The notes: generated by a model from the sequence alone, not told the origin. Counted from the stretch's first letter, positions 9,317 to 19,185 are shown. The stretch is 62,089 nt of DNA from Legionella drozanskii LLAP-1 (GCF_001467585.1 NZ_LNXY01000028.1:138297-200385), one strand, 5' to 3'. Program-made: numbers and translations.

Positions 9317-10882
9317 TTAAGGCAGCAACTGATTGACTAATTGCGTTGGATTAGGGAATCGCTCACCGCACCAGCTGATATGCCAGTCAGGGCGAATTAA
9401 ATAGAATGCTTTAGGATACATGATAGAAGATTTTTCTGTCTTGTAATGATTTAAATTTAGAATAAGCAAGGGCATATGTCGCCCTGCAAAAGCCGTCTCA
9501 ATAGTTTTAATATCAGCCGAATCCGTTTTATTCCATACTAGTAAACTGTGATTAAGCGATAAAAAGTCATATAAACATTTTTCCTCAGTTAACCAAACAT
9601 GAGGCGCAAAATAACCTGCTTTTGCCAACTTAGGATCATATTGATCGCCCTCGCTTAAATCAGTGAAGACAATCGGTGATGTATCATAGGCATCTCCCAA
9701 CACTAATTTTAAATTAGCACTCATGAGTTCAGCAATTTTTTGATTTTCTTCAGCAAATTTTTCTGGCATGGTTTGCGGAGGATAAGCTTGCCGGATTGTC
9801 AGCATTTTTTTTGTATTATCGGTAATATATTCTAATTTTTGTATGGCTATGCGATGTCGTTCTATTTCATAACTATCTAATAGCTTAGATGTTGCTTGCT
9901 GTTGTAGCACAGCACTTAATTTCCAGGCTAAATTAACCGCATCGGCAACGCTAGTATTAAATCCATGGCCCCCAATAGGTGTTAAAACATGAGCTGAATC
10001 TCCCACGAGGAAGATATTTTTTTCACGAAATTGGTCTGCTATTAAAGGTTTCATATACCAAAAACCTACACTTTCTATCTTTTTTTCAAAATGAAAACCA
10101 GCTAATTGATCGAGCAAAATGGGCAAATCAAAATCGGATATCTTTGCAGTTTCTGGACAAGCAAAATCCGCTGACCATCGTTTACTACCATCGATTGCCC
10201 CTAAAGCAAAAAATTGCATTTGTAATAAATTATAATAAAAGGTCGCTTCAGGCACAGTCATTTTTGACTTAAGTTCCTCTGACTCAAATACAATTTGCAG
10301 CATTTTTTGTTCGGGAGGATAAAATGTTGTAGTGAAATTCGCTAAGCGACGTATGGTGCTGTCGGCACCATCACAAGCAACAAGATATTTTGACGATATT
10401 TGTGAGGTATTGCCCTTGTATCTAATCTTAACCCGAACACCCTTGTCATCTTGGTCAATATTTAATATTTTGCAATCTTCAATTAATTGAACACAGTTAA
10501 ACTCAGATAATTTTTCGCGTAAAGTATCTTGTGTTAACCACAATGGAATACGGACATAATTTTCAGGTGATAAATCAGAATTAATAGTTTCTGACATATC
10601 ATCGGTACTTGCAAAAACCTTTCCATTAAGATTTGCGCACCAAATATAGCGAATGGGATAGCCATCGCGTATCAACTTTTTCGCTTTTAACGATTCACTA
10701 ATGCCCCATCGACGAAAAAATTGAATAGTACGCGGATTTAAACCTTGCGCTCTTGGATGGGAGCGATCCATCTGCTTGGATTTTTCAATAATTAATGTAT
10801 CAATGCCCCGTAGACCTAGTTCAACCGCAAGACTTAATCCGGTAGGACCTGCACCGACAATGATCACATCCTTATGGTCCAT
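9317..10882 (-). CDS. FAD-dependent aromatic-ring-type monooxygenase (521 aa)
   Basis: A class A flavoprotein monooxygenase of the PheA/TfdB/MhpA type. FAD motifs are in the right order: GAGPTGLSLAVELG near the N-terminus (Rossmann GxGxxG), the DG motif in VACDGADSTIRRL and the GD motif in LVGDSAHVLTPIGGHG. A thioredoxin-like C-terminal region ending in LIRPDWHISWCG matches the phenol-hydroxylase subfamily. It would hydroxylate an aromatic or polyketide-like compound with NAD(P)H and O2 in the cytoplasm; the substrate cannot be read. I place the start at the ATG at 10882 because AAAAGGA lies eight bases ahead; the ATG nine bases further up sits directly on that site. It is divergent from the epimerase operon. 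Confidence 0.85.
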   Translation of the reverse strand: MDHKDVIIVGAGPTGLSLAVELGLRGIDTLIIEKSKQMDRSHPRAQGLNPRTIQFFRRWGISESLKAKKLIRDGYPIRYIWCANLNGKVFASTDDMSETINSDLSPENYVRIPLWLTQDTLREKLSEFNCVQLIEDCKILNIDQDDKGVRVKIRYKGNTSQISSKYLVACDGADSTIRRLANFTTTFYPPEQKMLQIVFESEELKSKMTVPEATFYYNLLQMQFFALGAIDGSKRWSADFACPETAKISDFDLPILLDQLAGFHFEKKIESVGFWYMKPLIADQFREKNIFLVGDSAHVLTPIGGHGFNTSVADAVNLAWKLSAVLQQQATSKLLDSYEIERHRIAIQKLEYITDNTKKMLTIRQAYPPQTMPEKFAEENQKIAELMSANLKLVLGDAYDTSPIVFTDLSEGDQYDPKLAKAGYFAPHVWLTEEKCLYDFLSLNHSLLVWNKTDSADIKTIETAFAGRHMPLLILNLNHYKTEKSSIMYPKAFYLIRPDWHISWCGERFPNPTQLVNQLLP

Positions 10883-11033
10883 TTCTGGCATCCTTTTATT
10901 AATTGAGAATAATGCATTCCACGCTAAGCAGCCGTTTTTGGTGCAGCAAATTTATGTAATGCTGACCACTCACTTGCCGCCTGTTAACCACCAGTGTACT
11001 TTAAACACAAGAATTTTAAAAAAGGGTGCTTAG

Positions 11034-12137
11034 ATGAAGATTACGGAGATTCATATTGCGCAATTGACTATTCCATTAATTCGCCCATTTATAACTGCCG
11101 TAAGACGTACCGAATGCGTTGAAGATGTGGTAGTAATAATTAAAACCGATAGTGGCAATCTGGGTTATGGTTCAGCAGCTTCAACTCCCGCCATCACTGG
11201 AGACAGTACGGAGTCTATTATCACTGCAATTAAAACCATTATTGGTCCACCGTTAATTGGACGAAGTATTTCTGAATTGAATTTATTACTCCAAATGAAT
11301 AACCAGGCTATAGTAGGTAATACTTCTGCAAAAGCGGCCATCGATATCGCATTGCATGATTTATTTGCTCAATACTGTGGCTTACCTCTTTATAAATTGC
11401 TGGGAGGTAATAGGAACAGCATTAGTTCCTGTATTACGCTAAGTGTTAAAGACATTGACGCTATGGTGCAGGATGCTATTGACTTAGTCCATCAAGGTCA
11501 CCAAACACTAAAAATAAAATTAGGATTAAATCCGATTGAAGACATCCAGCGCGTCCATGCTATTCGTCAAGCCGTAGGCAAATCCATCACTTTACTTGTC
11601 GATGCCAATCAAGGATGGTCTTATGAAGATGCCTTAAAGGTTATTGATTCTTTGAAACAACAGCAGTTGAATATCGCTTTGGTCGAACAACCTATTAGTG
11701 CTCAAGATCTATTGGGCTTAAAGGCTATTAGTGAAAAAGTTGATTCTCTAATCATTGCAGATGAGGCTTGTTTTTCTCCGGAAGATACTCTAAATATTGC
11801 AAAAATTAATGCTTGTGATGGCATCAATATTAAGTTGATGAAATCGGGTGGCATTGCGAATGCTCAAGCGATTTATAATATTGCTAAAACAGCACAAATG
11901 AAAATAATGGTCGGCTGTATGCTGGAATCACCCATTGGCATTGCTGCTATAGCCAGTTTTGCTTTAAGTAAGCCTGATATCTTCTATGCGGACCTTGATC
12001 CTATTTATTTGATTCGAGACAATTATATTCTTGGCGGAGCACAACTTCTTGGCAATAAAATTATTTTGTCAGATAAACCTGGTTTAGGAATTGAAGGCAT
12101 TAGCCAAGGATTAAATCAGATTGGAGTGATCCATTAA
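11034..12137 (+). CDS. dipeptide epimerase of the enolase superfamily (L-Ala-D/L-Glu type)
   Basis: A muconate-lactonizing-enzyme subgroup member of 367 residues. Acid/base lysines are in TLKIKLG (Lys160, Lys162) and NIKLMKSGG (Lys267); the metal ligands are Asp190 (VDANQ), Glu218 (VEQP) and Asp243 (IADEA). The C-terminal Asp-x-Asp in FYADLDP (320/322) is the feature that binds the dipeptide ammonium group in known L-Ala-D/L-Glu epimerases, which is why I prefer dipeptide epimerase over other MLE enzymes. Murein recycling is the usual role: it converts L-Ala-D-Glu so the dipeptide can be used as food. It starts with AAGGG eight bases upstream and overlaps the next gene by one base (TAATG), so both are one operon. 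Confidence 0.85.
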   Translation: MKITEIHIAQLTIPLIRPFITAVRRTECVEDVVVIIKTDSGNLGYGSAASTPAITGDSTESIITAIKTIIGPPLIGRSISELNLLLQMNNQAIVGNTSAKAAIDIALHDLFAQYCGLPLYKLLGGNRNSISSCITLSVKDIDAMVQDAIDLVHQGHQTLKIKLGLNPIEDIQRVHAIRQAVGKSITLLVDANQGWSYEDALKVIDSLKQQQLNIALVEQPISAQDLLGLKAISEKVDSLIIADEACFSPEDTLNIAKINACDGINIKLMKSGGIANAQAIYNIAKTAQMKIMVGCMLESPIGIAAIASFALSKPDIFYADLDPIYLIRDNYILGGAQLLGNKIILSDKPGLGIEGISQGLNQIGVIH

Positions 12138-13423
12138 TGTCTTTTTACATTCAGTTAGCCAGTTTATCCATCATTGTTCTTTATGCCGTCATGTTATTTC
12201 GCAATGTTGATCCCTTAGTAGCAACTGCGCTCTGTGTTGGACTGGGCTATTTGTGGAATCTGAGCAGTCCAATTGCTATCGGAAATTCTATGGCCGATGC
12301 TTTAGGCTCATTCATGGCCTTAGTGGGCTTTATTATCATGCTAGGCCATGGCTTAGGTGAGGTCTTAACGCATACTCAGGTCAGCCATACTTTGGTGCAC
12401 AAAATTGTTTATGGGATTGGGGTTAATACTCAGCGACGTGCCAAAATTGGTATTGTGCTTTCATCGTTTATCATTGTAGGTTTGCTTGGCACCTTGGCTG
12501 GAGGATTAGCTATTTTAGCACCCAGTTTACGCCCTATTGCAGGTTCTGTTGGATTATCACGCCCCAGTTTGGCTGTATTAATGCAGGCTTCAGCTGAGGA
12601 AGCTTTAATCCTTGGGCCTTTTGCCCCTCCAGTAGTGGCTTTGCTGGGTGTTACTGGATTAAATTATGAAACCGTACTTCTTTATGCCTCTCTTCCAGTG
12701 GCCCTGGTCACTTTAATTACTACATGGTTTATGGCTAACCGATTACAACGAAAGTATGCGAATGAATCATGCGAAGATGAGGACTGCTCAGAACCATTTG
12801 TTCCCAATAAACAACAAAAGCGCGCGACATTGCTCTTTTTAATCTCTTTTATGGCTTGTGTAGTCTATGGCTTAATGGCTCAGGCAAAAACCAGTTATGT
12901 TATTTTTGTCATGCTATTTCTAGCGCTTATTACGGGATTGGCGAATAAATTAAGCTTAGATCAAATTTTTAAATTGTTAGTTAAGGGAATGCGAAAAAGC
13001 CTGCATATTTTCTTTTTGTTTATTTTATTTGATCCTTTTATGGTTTTAATTCATCAGGCTGGAGGATTTAGTGCATTAACAGAACTAGTAACTCCATTAA
13101 TTAATTTAGGTGGAAAACCGGTATTATCAATGTTAATTGGCTTCACTGGCGCTTTTGGCATGCCAGGCGCTGCAGAAGCAACCATTAAAATGTTGCATCA
13201 ACTCTTTTTGCCTAGTGTGCTTCAGATGCAATTGCCCATGATAAGTTTCGCTTTGTGCATGATCTTTGCGACCCGTGTTACGAATTATGCCTATCCTGGG
13301 GCTAATATGTTTGCTGCAATGGGTTTTGCTGGAAGCAAAAATGTCAAAGCAATGATACAAAACGGACTAGCAGTGACTGGGATGCAAGTTTTGTTTCTAA
13401 TTGTCTATAGCTTATTCCTTTAA
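12137..13423 (+). CDS. ion-transporter (IT) superfamily permease, Gnt/C4-dicarboxylate type
   Basis: A 428-residue protein with about 11-12 hydrophobic segments and a charged cytoplasmic loop in the middle (around residues 205-230, acidic EDEDCSE). Two half-repeats with re-entrant-type Gly/Pro/Ala motifs (AGGLAILAPSLRP and TGAFGMPGAAEATIK) fit the IT superfamily fold of gluconate and dicarboxylate carriers. Its start overlaps the stop of the epimerase gene, so it is translationally coupled and probably imports the epimerase substrate or exports a product. Substrate unknown; a peptide or dipeptide-derived acid is an inference from the neighbour. Confidence 0.7.
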   Translation: MSFYIQLASLSIIVLYAVMLFRNVDPLVATALCVGLGYLWNLSSPIAIGNSMADALGSFMALVGFIIMLGHGLGEVLTHTQVSHTLVHKIVYGIGVNTQRRAKIGIVLSSFIIVGLLGTLAGGLAILAPSLRPIAGSVGLSRPSLAVLMQASAEEALILGPFAPPVVALLGVTGLNYETVLLYASLPVALVTLITTWFMANRLQRKYANESCEDEDCSEPFVPNKQQKRATLLFLISFMACVVYGLMAQAKTSYVIFVMLFLALITGLANKLSLDQIFKLLVKGMRKSLHIFFLFILFDPFMVLIHQAGGFSALTELVTPLINLGGKPVLSMLIGFTGAFGMPGAAEATIKMLHQLFLPSVLQMQLPMISFALCMIFATRVTNYAYPGANMFAAMGFAGSKNVKAMIQNGLAVTGMQVLFLIVYSLFL

Positions 13424-13511
13424 TTCTAAGACAGAATCAAAAGTGGGGGTGAATAAAATTTAAACATCCTGTAAAATGGTGTGTTTTAATTTACCTAATT
13501 GAAAAGGTAGT

Positions 13512-14786
13512 ATGCCTACAAATTTAACTCTTTTGCCGCATAATAATACCATCTTAGTCAAAGATATTACTCAGAAACTTCATTATATTCAGTTAATGCA
13601 ACAACTGGTTGAGCATTTTATCACAGCCATAAATTGTTTTGAGAGTAATATGCTTTCAAGTTTTGATGCTCAAGTAGGGGAAACGCTCTGCCAAGTGCGT
13701 GCTTACAAAATTTATGCATTGAAAGCTTATACTTCAGCTCAATTTTCTCTGAGCTTAAAACAGCTAAAGAAACAATGTACTATGACAAATGAGATTTTAA
13801 AAGGCGAAGAAAAAAATTATCAGTATTACATCGCTCATAATAAAAATTTAAGGCCGGAATCAGTTCGAGCACAAGTCACTCTAGATCGTTTTTTCAAAGA
13901 AATGGGTTGTTTTTTTACGATTTCTGAAGATGCCCTTTTTTTATTTTTATCTTATTTTTTATGCGTGTACCATATTGTTGATAGAGAGGAAATACCAATG
14001 GCTATTAACTATCCGGTCATTGCTGAAACAATAAAGTTATCTCGAAGTTATTCTAAAAAAGTAGGTCATTATTACCAAAAACTACTTTCCGAATTGTCTT
14101 GCCAATTCATTTTTAATCTTTTAGATGAGCTACCCCAAAAACAGGAACTAAGAAAAATTCTTCGTTGTTTGCACCGACAATCTGATGAAGGACGAATGGT
14201 GCTTCCTTGTTATAGTGTCACTGAGATCATTGTGCTTCATATGATTCGGAACAATGCCAACTTAGCTTTTGTGGTGGATATTCAATCGGAAAATGATAAA
14301 GAGCGGTTCGTTTTTCCATTTCAAGGATCAGTAGATTCAGATGATTTTGAGCCTATGCTACAGCTTAAACCTTACGAGCCCTGTGTGGTTATGAAGGGAA
14401 GCTGTCGCTCTAATAATTTAACTCAATCTTCTTTGTTTATTAAATTACGTTCTGTAGGGATCAAAAATATTCTTTTAATCAATAATGCAGCACATCCACA
14501 GTATTCGGGAGAAACTTTAAAAGAATACAGAGATAATCCTTTTCAAACCTTAATTCAACTATTTTCTAATGAGCTTTCACCTTTTGAACAATTCATTACA
14601 CAAAAATTGTCTTCTGAATTAATTGAAAAGAAACAATTGGCTTACAAGCTAGGTTGTACCATTGAGAACCAACGCTTATTTTTGTTAAAGCATATTTTTT
14701 GTAATTCGCTTGCTGAGTATGAAATTTCAAAATTTCCGTTAATGCTAATCAAGTCAAAAGAAAACCTAATAAGAAAGTTTGTATAG
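13512..14786 (+). CDS. unknown 424-aa protein upstream of a histidine kinase
   Basis: I do not recognise this protein. It is soluble, has no signal peptide, is rich in Leu, Gln and Lys in the first 250 residues (helical) and has a more mixed C-terminal half with IGIKN/ILLINNAAHPQYSGE-like strands. Cysteines are scattered without a metal-binding pattern. A hydrophobic patch LFLFLSYFLCVYHIV (about 143-157) may be a buried helix or a membrane-associated segment. Translation starts at an ATG preceded by AAAAGG. It lies 68 bases before the kinase gene on the same strand and could be its signalling partner or simply an effector-like neighbour. Confidence 0.75.
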   Translation: MPTNLTLLPHNNTILVKDITQKLHYIQLMQQLVEHFITAINCFESNMLSSFDAQVGETLCQVRAYKIYALKAYTSAQFSLSLKQLKKQCTMTNEILKGEEKNYQYYIAHNKNLRPESVRAQVTLDRFFKEMGCFFTISEDALFLFLSYFLCVYHIVDREEIPMAINYPVIAETIKLSRSYSKKVGHYYQKLLSELSCQFIFNLLDELPQKQELRKILRCLHRQSDEGRMVLPCYSVTEIIVLHMIRNNANLAFVVDIQSENDKERFVFPFQGSVDSDDFEPMLQLKPYEPCVVMKGSCRSNNLTQSSLFIKLRSVGIKNILLINNAAHPQYSGETLKEYRDNPFQTLIQLFSNELSPFEQFITQKLSSELIEKKQLAYKLGCTIENQRLFLLKHIFCNSLAEYEISKFPLMLIKSKENLIRKFV

Positions 14787-14854
14787 AACTTAAAATAAGA
14801 TTTACCTCCAAATTGACTATTATTAATTTATTAAAATAGAAATTTCGTGAGCAA

Positions 14855-16369
14855 ATGGACAGATGTCAACTGTTTACAATTTTCGAATCACTGGTTTCAA
14901 TGCTTCCAGGATTGGCTTATTTGATCGATCGAAAAGGTATTTATCGAGCGTGCAATTCCCAGCAAGCAATCTTACTTGGTTTTGAAAGCCCAAATGAAAT
15001 TATCGGGAAGAGCAATGATACGCTATCAAGTTTGGCTAGCTACCCAGAAATTATAAATCTTATAAATCGAAATAATCAGAAAGTGTTTGAATGCGGAATA
15101 CCTGAACAATTTAGCGAACCTATTTTTACTCTCAACAGACAATTTTTTCTAGCCGATTACTATAAAATACCAATCAAAATTAACGATAAAGTTACAGGTC
15201 TAATCGCAATCTCCTTTCCTGGATCAGGAGGACAGGAATATCAAAAATCAGAAATTACATTAAAGCACATTATTGATAATTTACCCGAGCATGTTTATTG
15301 GAAAGGTATAGATGGAAATTATTTGGGTTGCAATTTAATGCAAGCTTATGACTTGAATCTTAAGTCACCCGAAGAAATAATCGGTAAAACTGATTATGAC
15401 TTATCTCCCAAAGATAAAGCAGACGCTTTTCGTGCAATTGATGAGAAAATTTTTAAAGAAGGAAAATCTATTGATACCGAAGAAATAATAGAAAAAAAGG
15501 GGCAGAATGTGGTGGTTTTATCTAAAAAAATTCCTCTTTATGACGATAATAAAAAACTCATTGGCTTGCTTGGAATTTCTTTTGATATCTCTGAACGTAA
15601 AAAAATGGAAGAGTCTTTAAAAAAATCGCAAATCGCTGCGGAAGTAGCAAATCAAGCAAAAACCGAATTTATTCGAAACATGGAACATCAGTTAAGAACT
15701 CCATTTTCAGGAATGTATTCAATAGTTGAATATTTAGCCAGAATAGAGACAGATCCTGAAAAGAAGGAGCTTCTTGAAGTGACTTATCAATCCGCGGAGG
15801 AATTTCTTGAGCTTTTGAATGATATTCTTGATTTTAGCCGAAATCAAATTGAAAGCGAGCCAATACTGGCTAAAAAATTTGACCTTGATAAAACACTAGC
15901 CAAAGTAATTAACTTAGAAAAGCCTACTGCTTCTTTAAAGCAGATTCAATTAAACTATTTATTTCCAGCCAAAATCCCCCGAATTTATATGGGGGATCCT
16001 CGAAGAGTTACCCGAATTCTCATTAACTTGTTAAATAATGCCATTAAATTTACTGAGCAAGGCCAAGTTACGGTTCAAGTAAAAGTGCCCAGAGTTCAAA
16101 AAAAATTATGTGTGGTCCAGTTGATAGTTAGAGACACTGGCATCGGAATTACTGAAGATAAACAAGCCTATATCTATCAAAAATTCTATCGCCTTCATCC
16201 TGCGAATCAAAACAGATATAAAGGAGCAGGCCTTGGCCTTTATATTGTTAAAGAACTATTGGATGATTTAGACGGTGAAATTGAAGTAGAGAGTGCACCT
16301 GGAAAAGGTTCAATCTTTATTTGTACTCTGCCTTTGAAACGCCCTTTATTAGATGATTTTGTTGATTAA
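14855..16369 (+). CDS. cytoplasmic PAS-PAS sensor histidine kinase (504 aa)
   Basis: Two PAS domains (about 15-120 and 135-245, the second ending with DISERKK) are followed by a HisKA dimerisation domain and an HATPase domain. The H-box is MEHQLRTPFSG with His278; the residue after the histidine is Gln279 instead of the usual Glu or Asp. The ATP-binding boxes are intact: LLNNAIKFTE (N), DTGIGI (G1), YQKFYRL (F) and GAGLGLYIVKEL (G2). No membrane segment is present, so it senses a cytoplasmic signal. The sequence resembles the core of ArcB-type kinases without the membrane part. A stand-alone receiver gene follows 72 bases downstream and is the obvious phospho-acceptor. Confidence 0.88.
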   Translation: MDRCQLFTIFESLVSMLPGLAYLIDRKGIYRACNSQQAILLGFESPNEIIGKSNDTLSSLASYPEIINLINRNNQKVFECGIPEQFSEPIFTLNRQFFLADYYKIPIKINDKVTGLIAISFPGSGGQEYQKSEITLKHIIDNLPEHVYWKGIDGNYLGCNLMQAYDLNLKSPEEIIGKTDYDLSPKDKADAFRAIDEKIFKEGKSIDTEEIIEKKGQNVVVLSKKIPLYDDNKKLIGLLGISFDISERKKMEESLKKSQIAAEVANQAKTEFIRNMEHQLRTPFSGMYSIVEYLARIETDPEKKELLEVTYQSAEEFLELLNDILDFSRNQIESEPILAKKFDLDKTLAKVINLEKPTASLKQIQLNYLFPAKIPRIYMGDPRRVTRILINLLNNAIKFTEQGQVTVQVKVPRVQKKLCVVQLIVRDTGIGITEDKQAYIYQKFYRLHPANQNRYKGAGLGLYIVKELLDDLDGEIEVESAPGKGSIFICTLPLKRPLLDDFVD

Positions 16370-16441
16370 GAATCTAACTCTCTTCTTGCGAAATAGAAAA
16401 TCATCTACAATAAAATTAGATCAGTATGCCAAGGAAGATAA

Positions 16442-16837
16442 ATGCCAAATTCTCTACATGTACTTGTAGTAGAAGATAGTCCTGTAGCTCGAACTGTAGC
16501 AAAACTACATTTCACAAAGTTAGGTTGCTCTGTTGATACTGCAGAGAATGGAAAAGCGGCCTTAGAAAAAGCTCTTAATACAAAATATAACGTCATCTTG
16601 ATGGATATTGGTTTAGGTGAAGGACCAGATGGGTTTGAAGTAACTTCAGAGATAAAAAATAATAGCGGCATTAATCAAGCAACTCCAGTCATTGCAGTAA
16701 CTGCTCATGGAGAGCCTGAGTATACGGATAAAGCTATGGCTTGTGGTATTGAGCGTTATTTTAATAAACCCTTTACTCCTATTGCTGCAAAGGAAATCAT
16801 CGATTATGTCAATAATAAATATCCCATGGGTAAATAA
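16442..16837 (+). CDS. stand-alone CheY-like response regulator receiver
   Basis: 131 residues, only a receiver domain. The acidic pocket (Glu11, Asp12), phospho-acceptor Asp55 in VILMDIG, the switch threonine in VIAVTAHG and the lysine in YFNKPFTP are all present. There is no DNA-binding or enzymatic output, so it probably works by protein contact or as a relay step. It is downstream of the PAS kinase in the same direction. The receiver is of the type fused to hybrid ArcB-like kinases, so the pair may be a split hybrid kinase; no HPt gene is seen nearby. Confidence 0.88.
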   Translation: MPNSLHVLVVEDSPVARTVAKLHFTKLGCSVDTAENGKAALEKALNTKYNVILMDIGLGEGPDGFEVTSEIKNNSGINQATPVIAVTAHGEPEYTDKAMACGIERYFNKPFTPIAAKEIIDYVNNKYPMGK

Positions 16838-16979
16838 TTTAAATCATCAAAAATCCCTCATTTTCAATGAATTGTAGTTTCTAAAAAACCTAACCTAAGG
16901 TAATTTATTTGCAGCTGTAGGGGGAGCCTTGGATCTAAGGTTGACTTACTAAATTTACTGCTTTAGAGAGTGTGAAGAC

Positions 16980-17603
16980 ATGTGTCAATGGTTGATGGCA
17001 AAGATTTATGACAATATGATGCGAGATGCCGAAGATAAATGCTTAAAAGATTGGCGTCAGCAATTGTTGCAAAATATATCTGGCGATGTGTTGGAGTTGG
17101 GTTGTGGGACGGGGGCTAATCTTGAGTTTTATCCAGATGCTGTCCAGCACTTAGTTCTGATTGAACCCAGTGTTCATATGCGAAAGATCTTGCAAGCGAA
17201 AATAGCCGATAGTAAACATGCTAATGTTGCGATATTACAGGACAAAGCTGAGTTTATTTCTTTACCAGATGCTAGCTTTGATGCGGTTGTATGTACATTA
17301 GTGTTGTGTTCAGTTGATCATTTAGAAAAAACCTTATCTGAAATTCATCGTATTTTACGGCCTCAAGGGAAGCTTTTTTTCATTGAGCATGTTGCTGCAA
17401 CAAATAATCTTAAGCGATATAAATGGCAACGCCGCTTAGCATTTATCTGGAAATGGATTGCAGCAAATTGCCATGTTACTCGTAGAACAGAACAATCGAT
17501 AGAAAAAGCGGGTTTTGAAATCATTGATATTCAACATCAAAGTATAAGAGGTGTCCCACCTATTGTACGGCCTAGTATCCGCGGTATTGCTGTACGATCT
17601 TAG
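16980..17603 (+). CDS. class I SAM-dependent methyltransferase, METTL7-like
   Basis: 207 residues with the SAM-binding motif DVLELGCGTGANLEFYP, the acidic strand end in VLIEPS, and CTLVLCSVDHLEKTLSEI. The later motifs FFIEHVAA, WQRRLAFIWKW, NCHVTRRTEQSIEKAGF match the METTL7/UbiE-like small-molecule methyltransferases, including the LCSV and EHV signatures of the METTL7 group whose members methylate thiols. The target here is unknown. No signal peptide or membrane helix. The ATG at 16980 has only a weak purine stretch before it; a later in-frame ATG (MAKIYDN) is possible. Confidence 0.8.
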   Translation: MCQWLMAKIYDNMMRDAEDKCLKDWRQQLLQNISGDVLELGCGTGANLEFYPDAVQHLVLIEPSVHMRKILQAKIADSKHANVAILQDKAEFISLPDASFDAVVCTLVLCSVDHLEKTLSEIHRILRPQGKLFFIEHVAATNNLKRYKWQRRLAFIWKWIAANCHVTRRTEQSIEKAGFEIIDIQHQSIRGVPPIVRPSIRGIAVRS

Positions 17604-17764
17604 GGGCTAAGATAGGAAATCTCATGGGGTTTGTTTACTTCCTAGAGGATTATCTCTTTAAATTTTGGGTTGTAGAAGATGCACTTGAACGGTTAACGGA
17701 GACGTAACATAGGGCGCCGGTCGCTAATCTATAATCAATTTAAAATTCCTCAGGCAAGTTTGTC

Positions 17765-19018
17765 TTAACCTGACTCCTTATTGTGATAAATAAAGGTAAT
17801 GATGGCGGAAGATAAGGCCAATATTACTAACAAAAGGAAAGCAGCTTCAAAGCGTCCGGCTATTGAAATGATAACCCCCGTTAAGGTTGGAGCTAGAAAT
17901 CCTGCGATGGCAAAAATTGCGTCCATAATACCAAGCGCTGAACCGGCCCATTCCTTGGCAATGTCAATGTTGACCGCATAATAAGAGGCATTAGCGCTTA
18001 ATACGAAGCCGACAGCTAAGGAAATAAAAATGAGAGCAATAAAAATATTGTGCGTGGAAAAAATAGGAATAATGCATAAAGCTGCTAATAATTGAGAAAT
18101 AAAAATTGGATAGGAACGTGAGAGGCGTAAGCTACTTGTTTTCTTAAAGATGTAATCGGACAGCGTACCTACCCCCCACATCATAAGTGCTCCTAACAAC
18201 CACGGGGCTATTGAATATAAACCGATTTGTTTTAAATCGAGATGGTATTTTAGGTTCAAATAGCGTGGAAGCCAAGTCATGAAAAAGAAAAGGTAATAGC
18301 CAAATACAAAAAAGGCCCAATTATTAGCGGCTAGTGTTTTGTTGAGAAATAAAAATTTCCAAGTTATTTTGCTGGGGGCTTGAGCGTTGGTTACCGTTTG
18401 CTCATTTAAATAGCTCAACTCAGCTTGGTTAATATAAGGTGAATCCTTAGGGTTATCTTTAAACAACCAATACCATAGAGGAAGCCATAAAATAGCTAAT
18501 AATGCTAAAAAGTAATAAGCACCTCGCCAAGAAAGATGCAAAATGAGCTGCGATACGATTGGGCCGCTAAGTGCTAAAGAAACAGGGACAGAAATTAAAG
18601 CCATGGCCAATGCACGATTGCGTTCTGTTTCTGAAAGCCAATCGCTAATTGCTCTCGTTAGAGCAGGGAAGTTTGGACCCTCGGCGATGCCCAAAATAAC
18701 TCTCGATAGAAGAAGCATGAAGAAACCTGTAGCCATACCAGTAAGAAGTGAAGCAACGCCCCAGAATAGAATGGATATAGCTAAAGTTCGCTTAGCTCCG
18801 AATTTATCAGCGGCAATACCCCCTAAAAAGGTAGTAATGACATAACCTATCCCAAATATTCCCAAGGCCAAGCCAATTTCCGGGTCGGTTAGGCTGAATT
18901 CTTTTGCAATACTATCAATTGCATAAGAAAAAGAGGCACGATCCACATAGTTAATAAAGGTGATTAAAAATAAGATGGAAACAATTACCCAGCGAAAATT
19001 TGATCGATTTTGTTTCAT
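17765..19018 (-). CDS. MFS transporter, anion:cation symporter (ACS) family
   Basis: 417 residues with 12 predicted membrane helices. The N-terminus FINYVDRASFSYAID and the loop motif GGIAADKFGAKRTL are typical of the ACS family (hexuronate, glucarate, phthalate and tartrate carriers), which take up organic anions with H+ or Na+. The exact substrate cannot be told. It is monocistronic: a strong hairpin lies between the next leftward gene and its own upstream region, and the methyltransferase converges on it. A GGATGAG site precedes the ATG. Confidence 0.85.
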   Translation of the reverse strand: MKQNRSNFRWVIVSILFLITFINYVDRASFSYAIDSIAKEFSLTDPEIGLALGIFGIGYVITTFLGGIAADKFGAKRTLAISILFWGVASLLTGMATGFFMLLLSRVILGIAEGPNFPALTRAISDWLSETERNRALAMALISVPVSLALSGPIVSQLILHLSWRGAYYFLALLAILWLPLWYWLFKDNPKDSPYINQAELSYLNEQTVTNAQAPSKITWKFLFLNKTLAANNWAFFVFGYYLFFFMTWLPRYLNLKYHLDLKQIGLYSIAPWLLGALMMWGVGTLSDYIFKKTSSLRLSRSYPIFISQLLAALCIIPIFSTHNIFIALIFISLAVGFVLSANASYYAVNIDIAKEWAGSALGIMDAIFAIAGFLAPTLTGVIISIAGRFEAAFLLLVILALSSAIITFIYHNKESG

Positions 19019-19185
19019 ATAACGCTCATCCCCGAGCTCTACTCATTAATAGTTGCCCAATCCTTTTATGGTGGCAATATCTTAGCATTTTATTGTTTTC
19101 TTTAAATGAAATTGTCGACCTATTCTTAAACTTTTATCAAGTAATAGTGAGTTTTGAAGATCTAATCATCAAGCTAAGATAAAAT

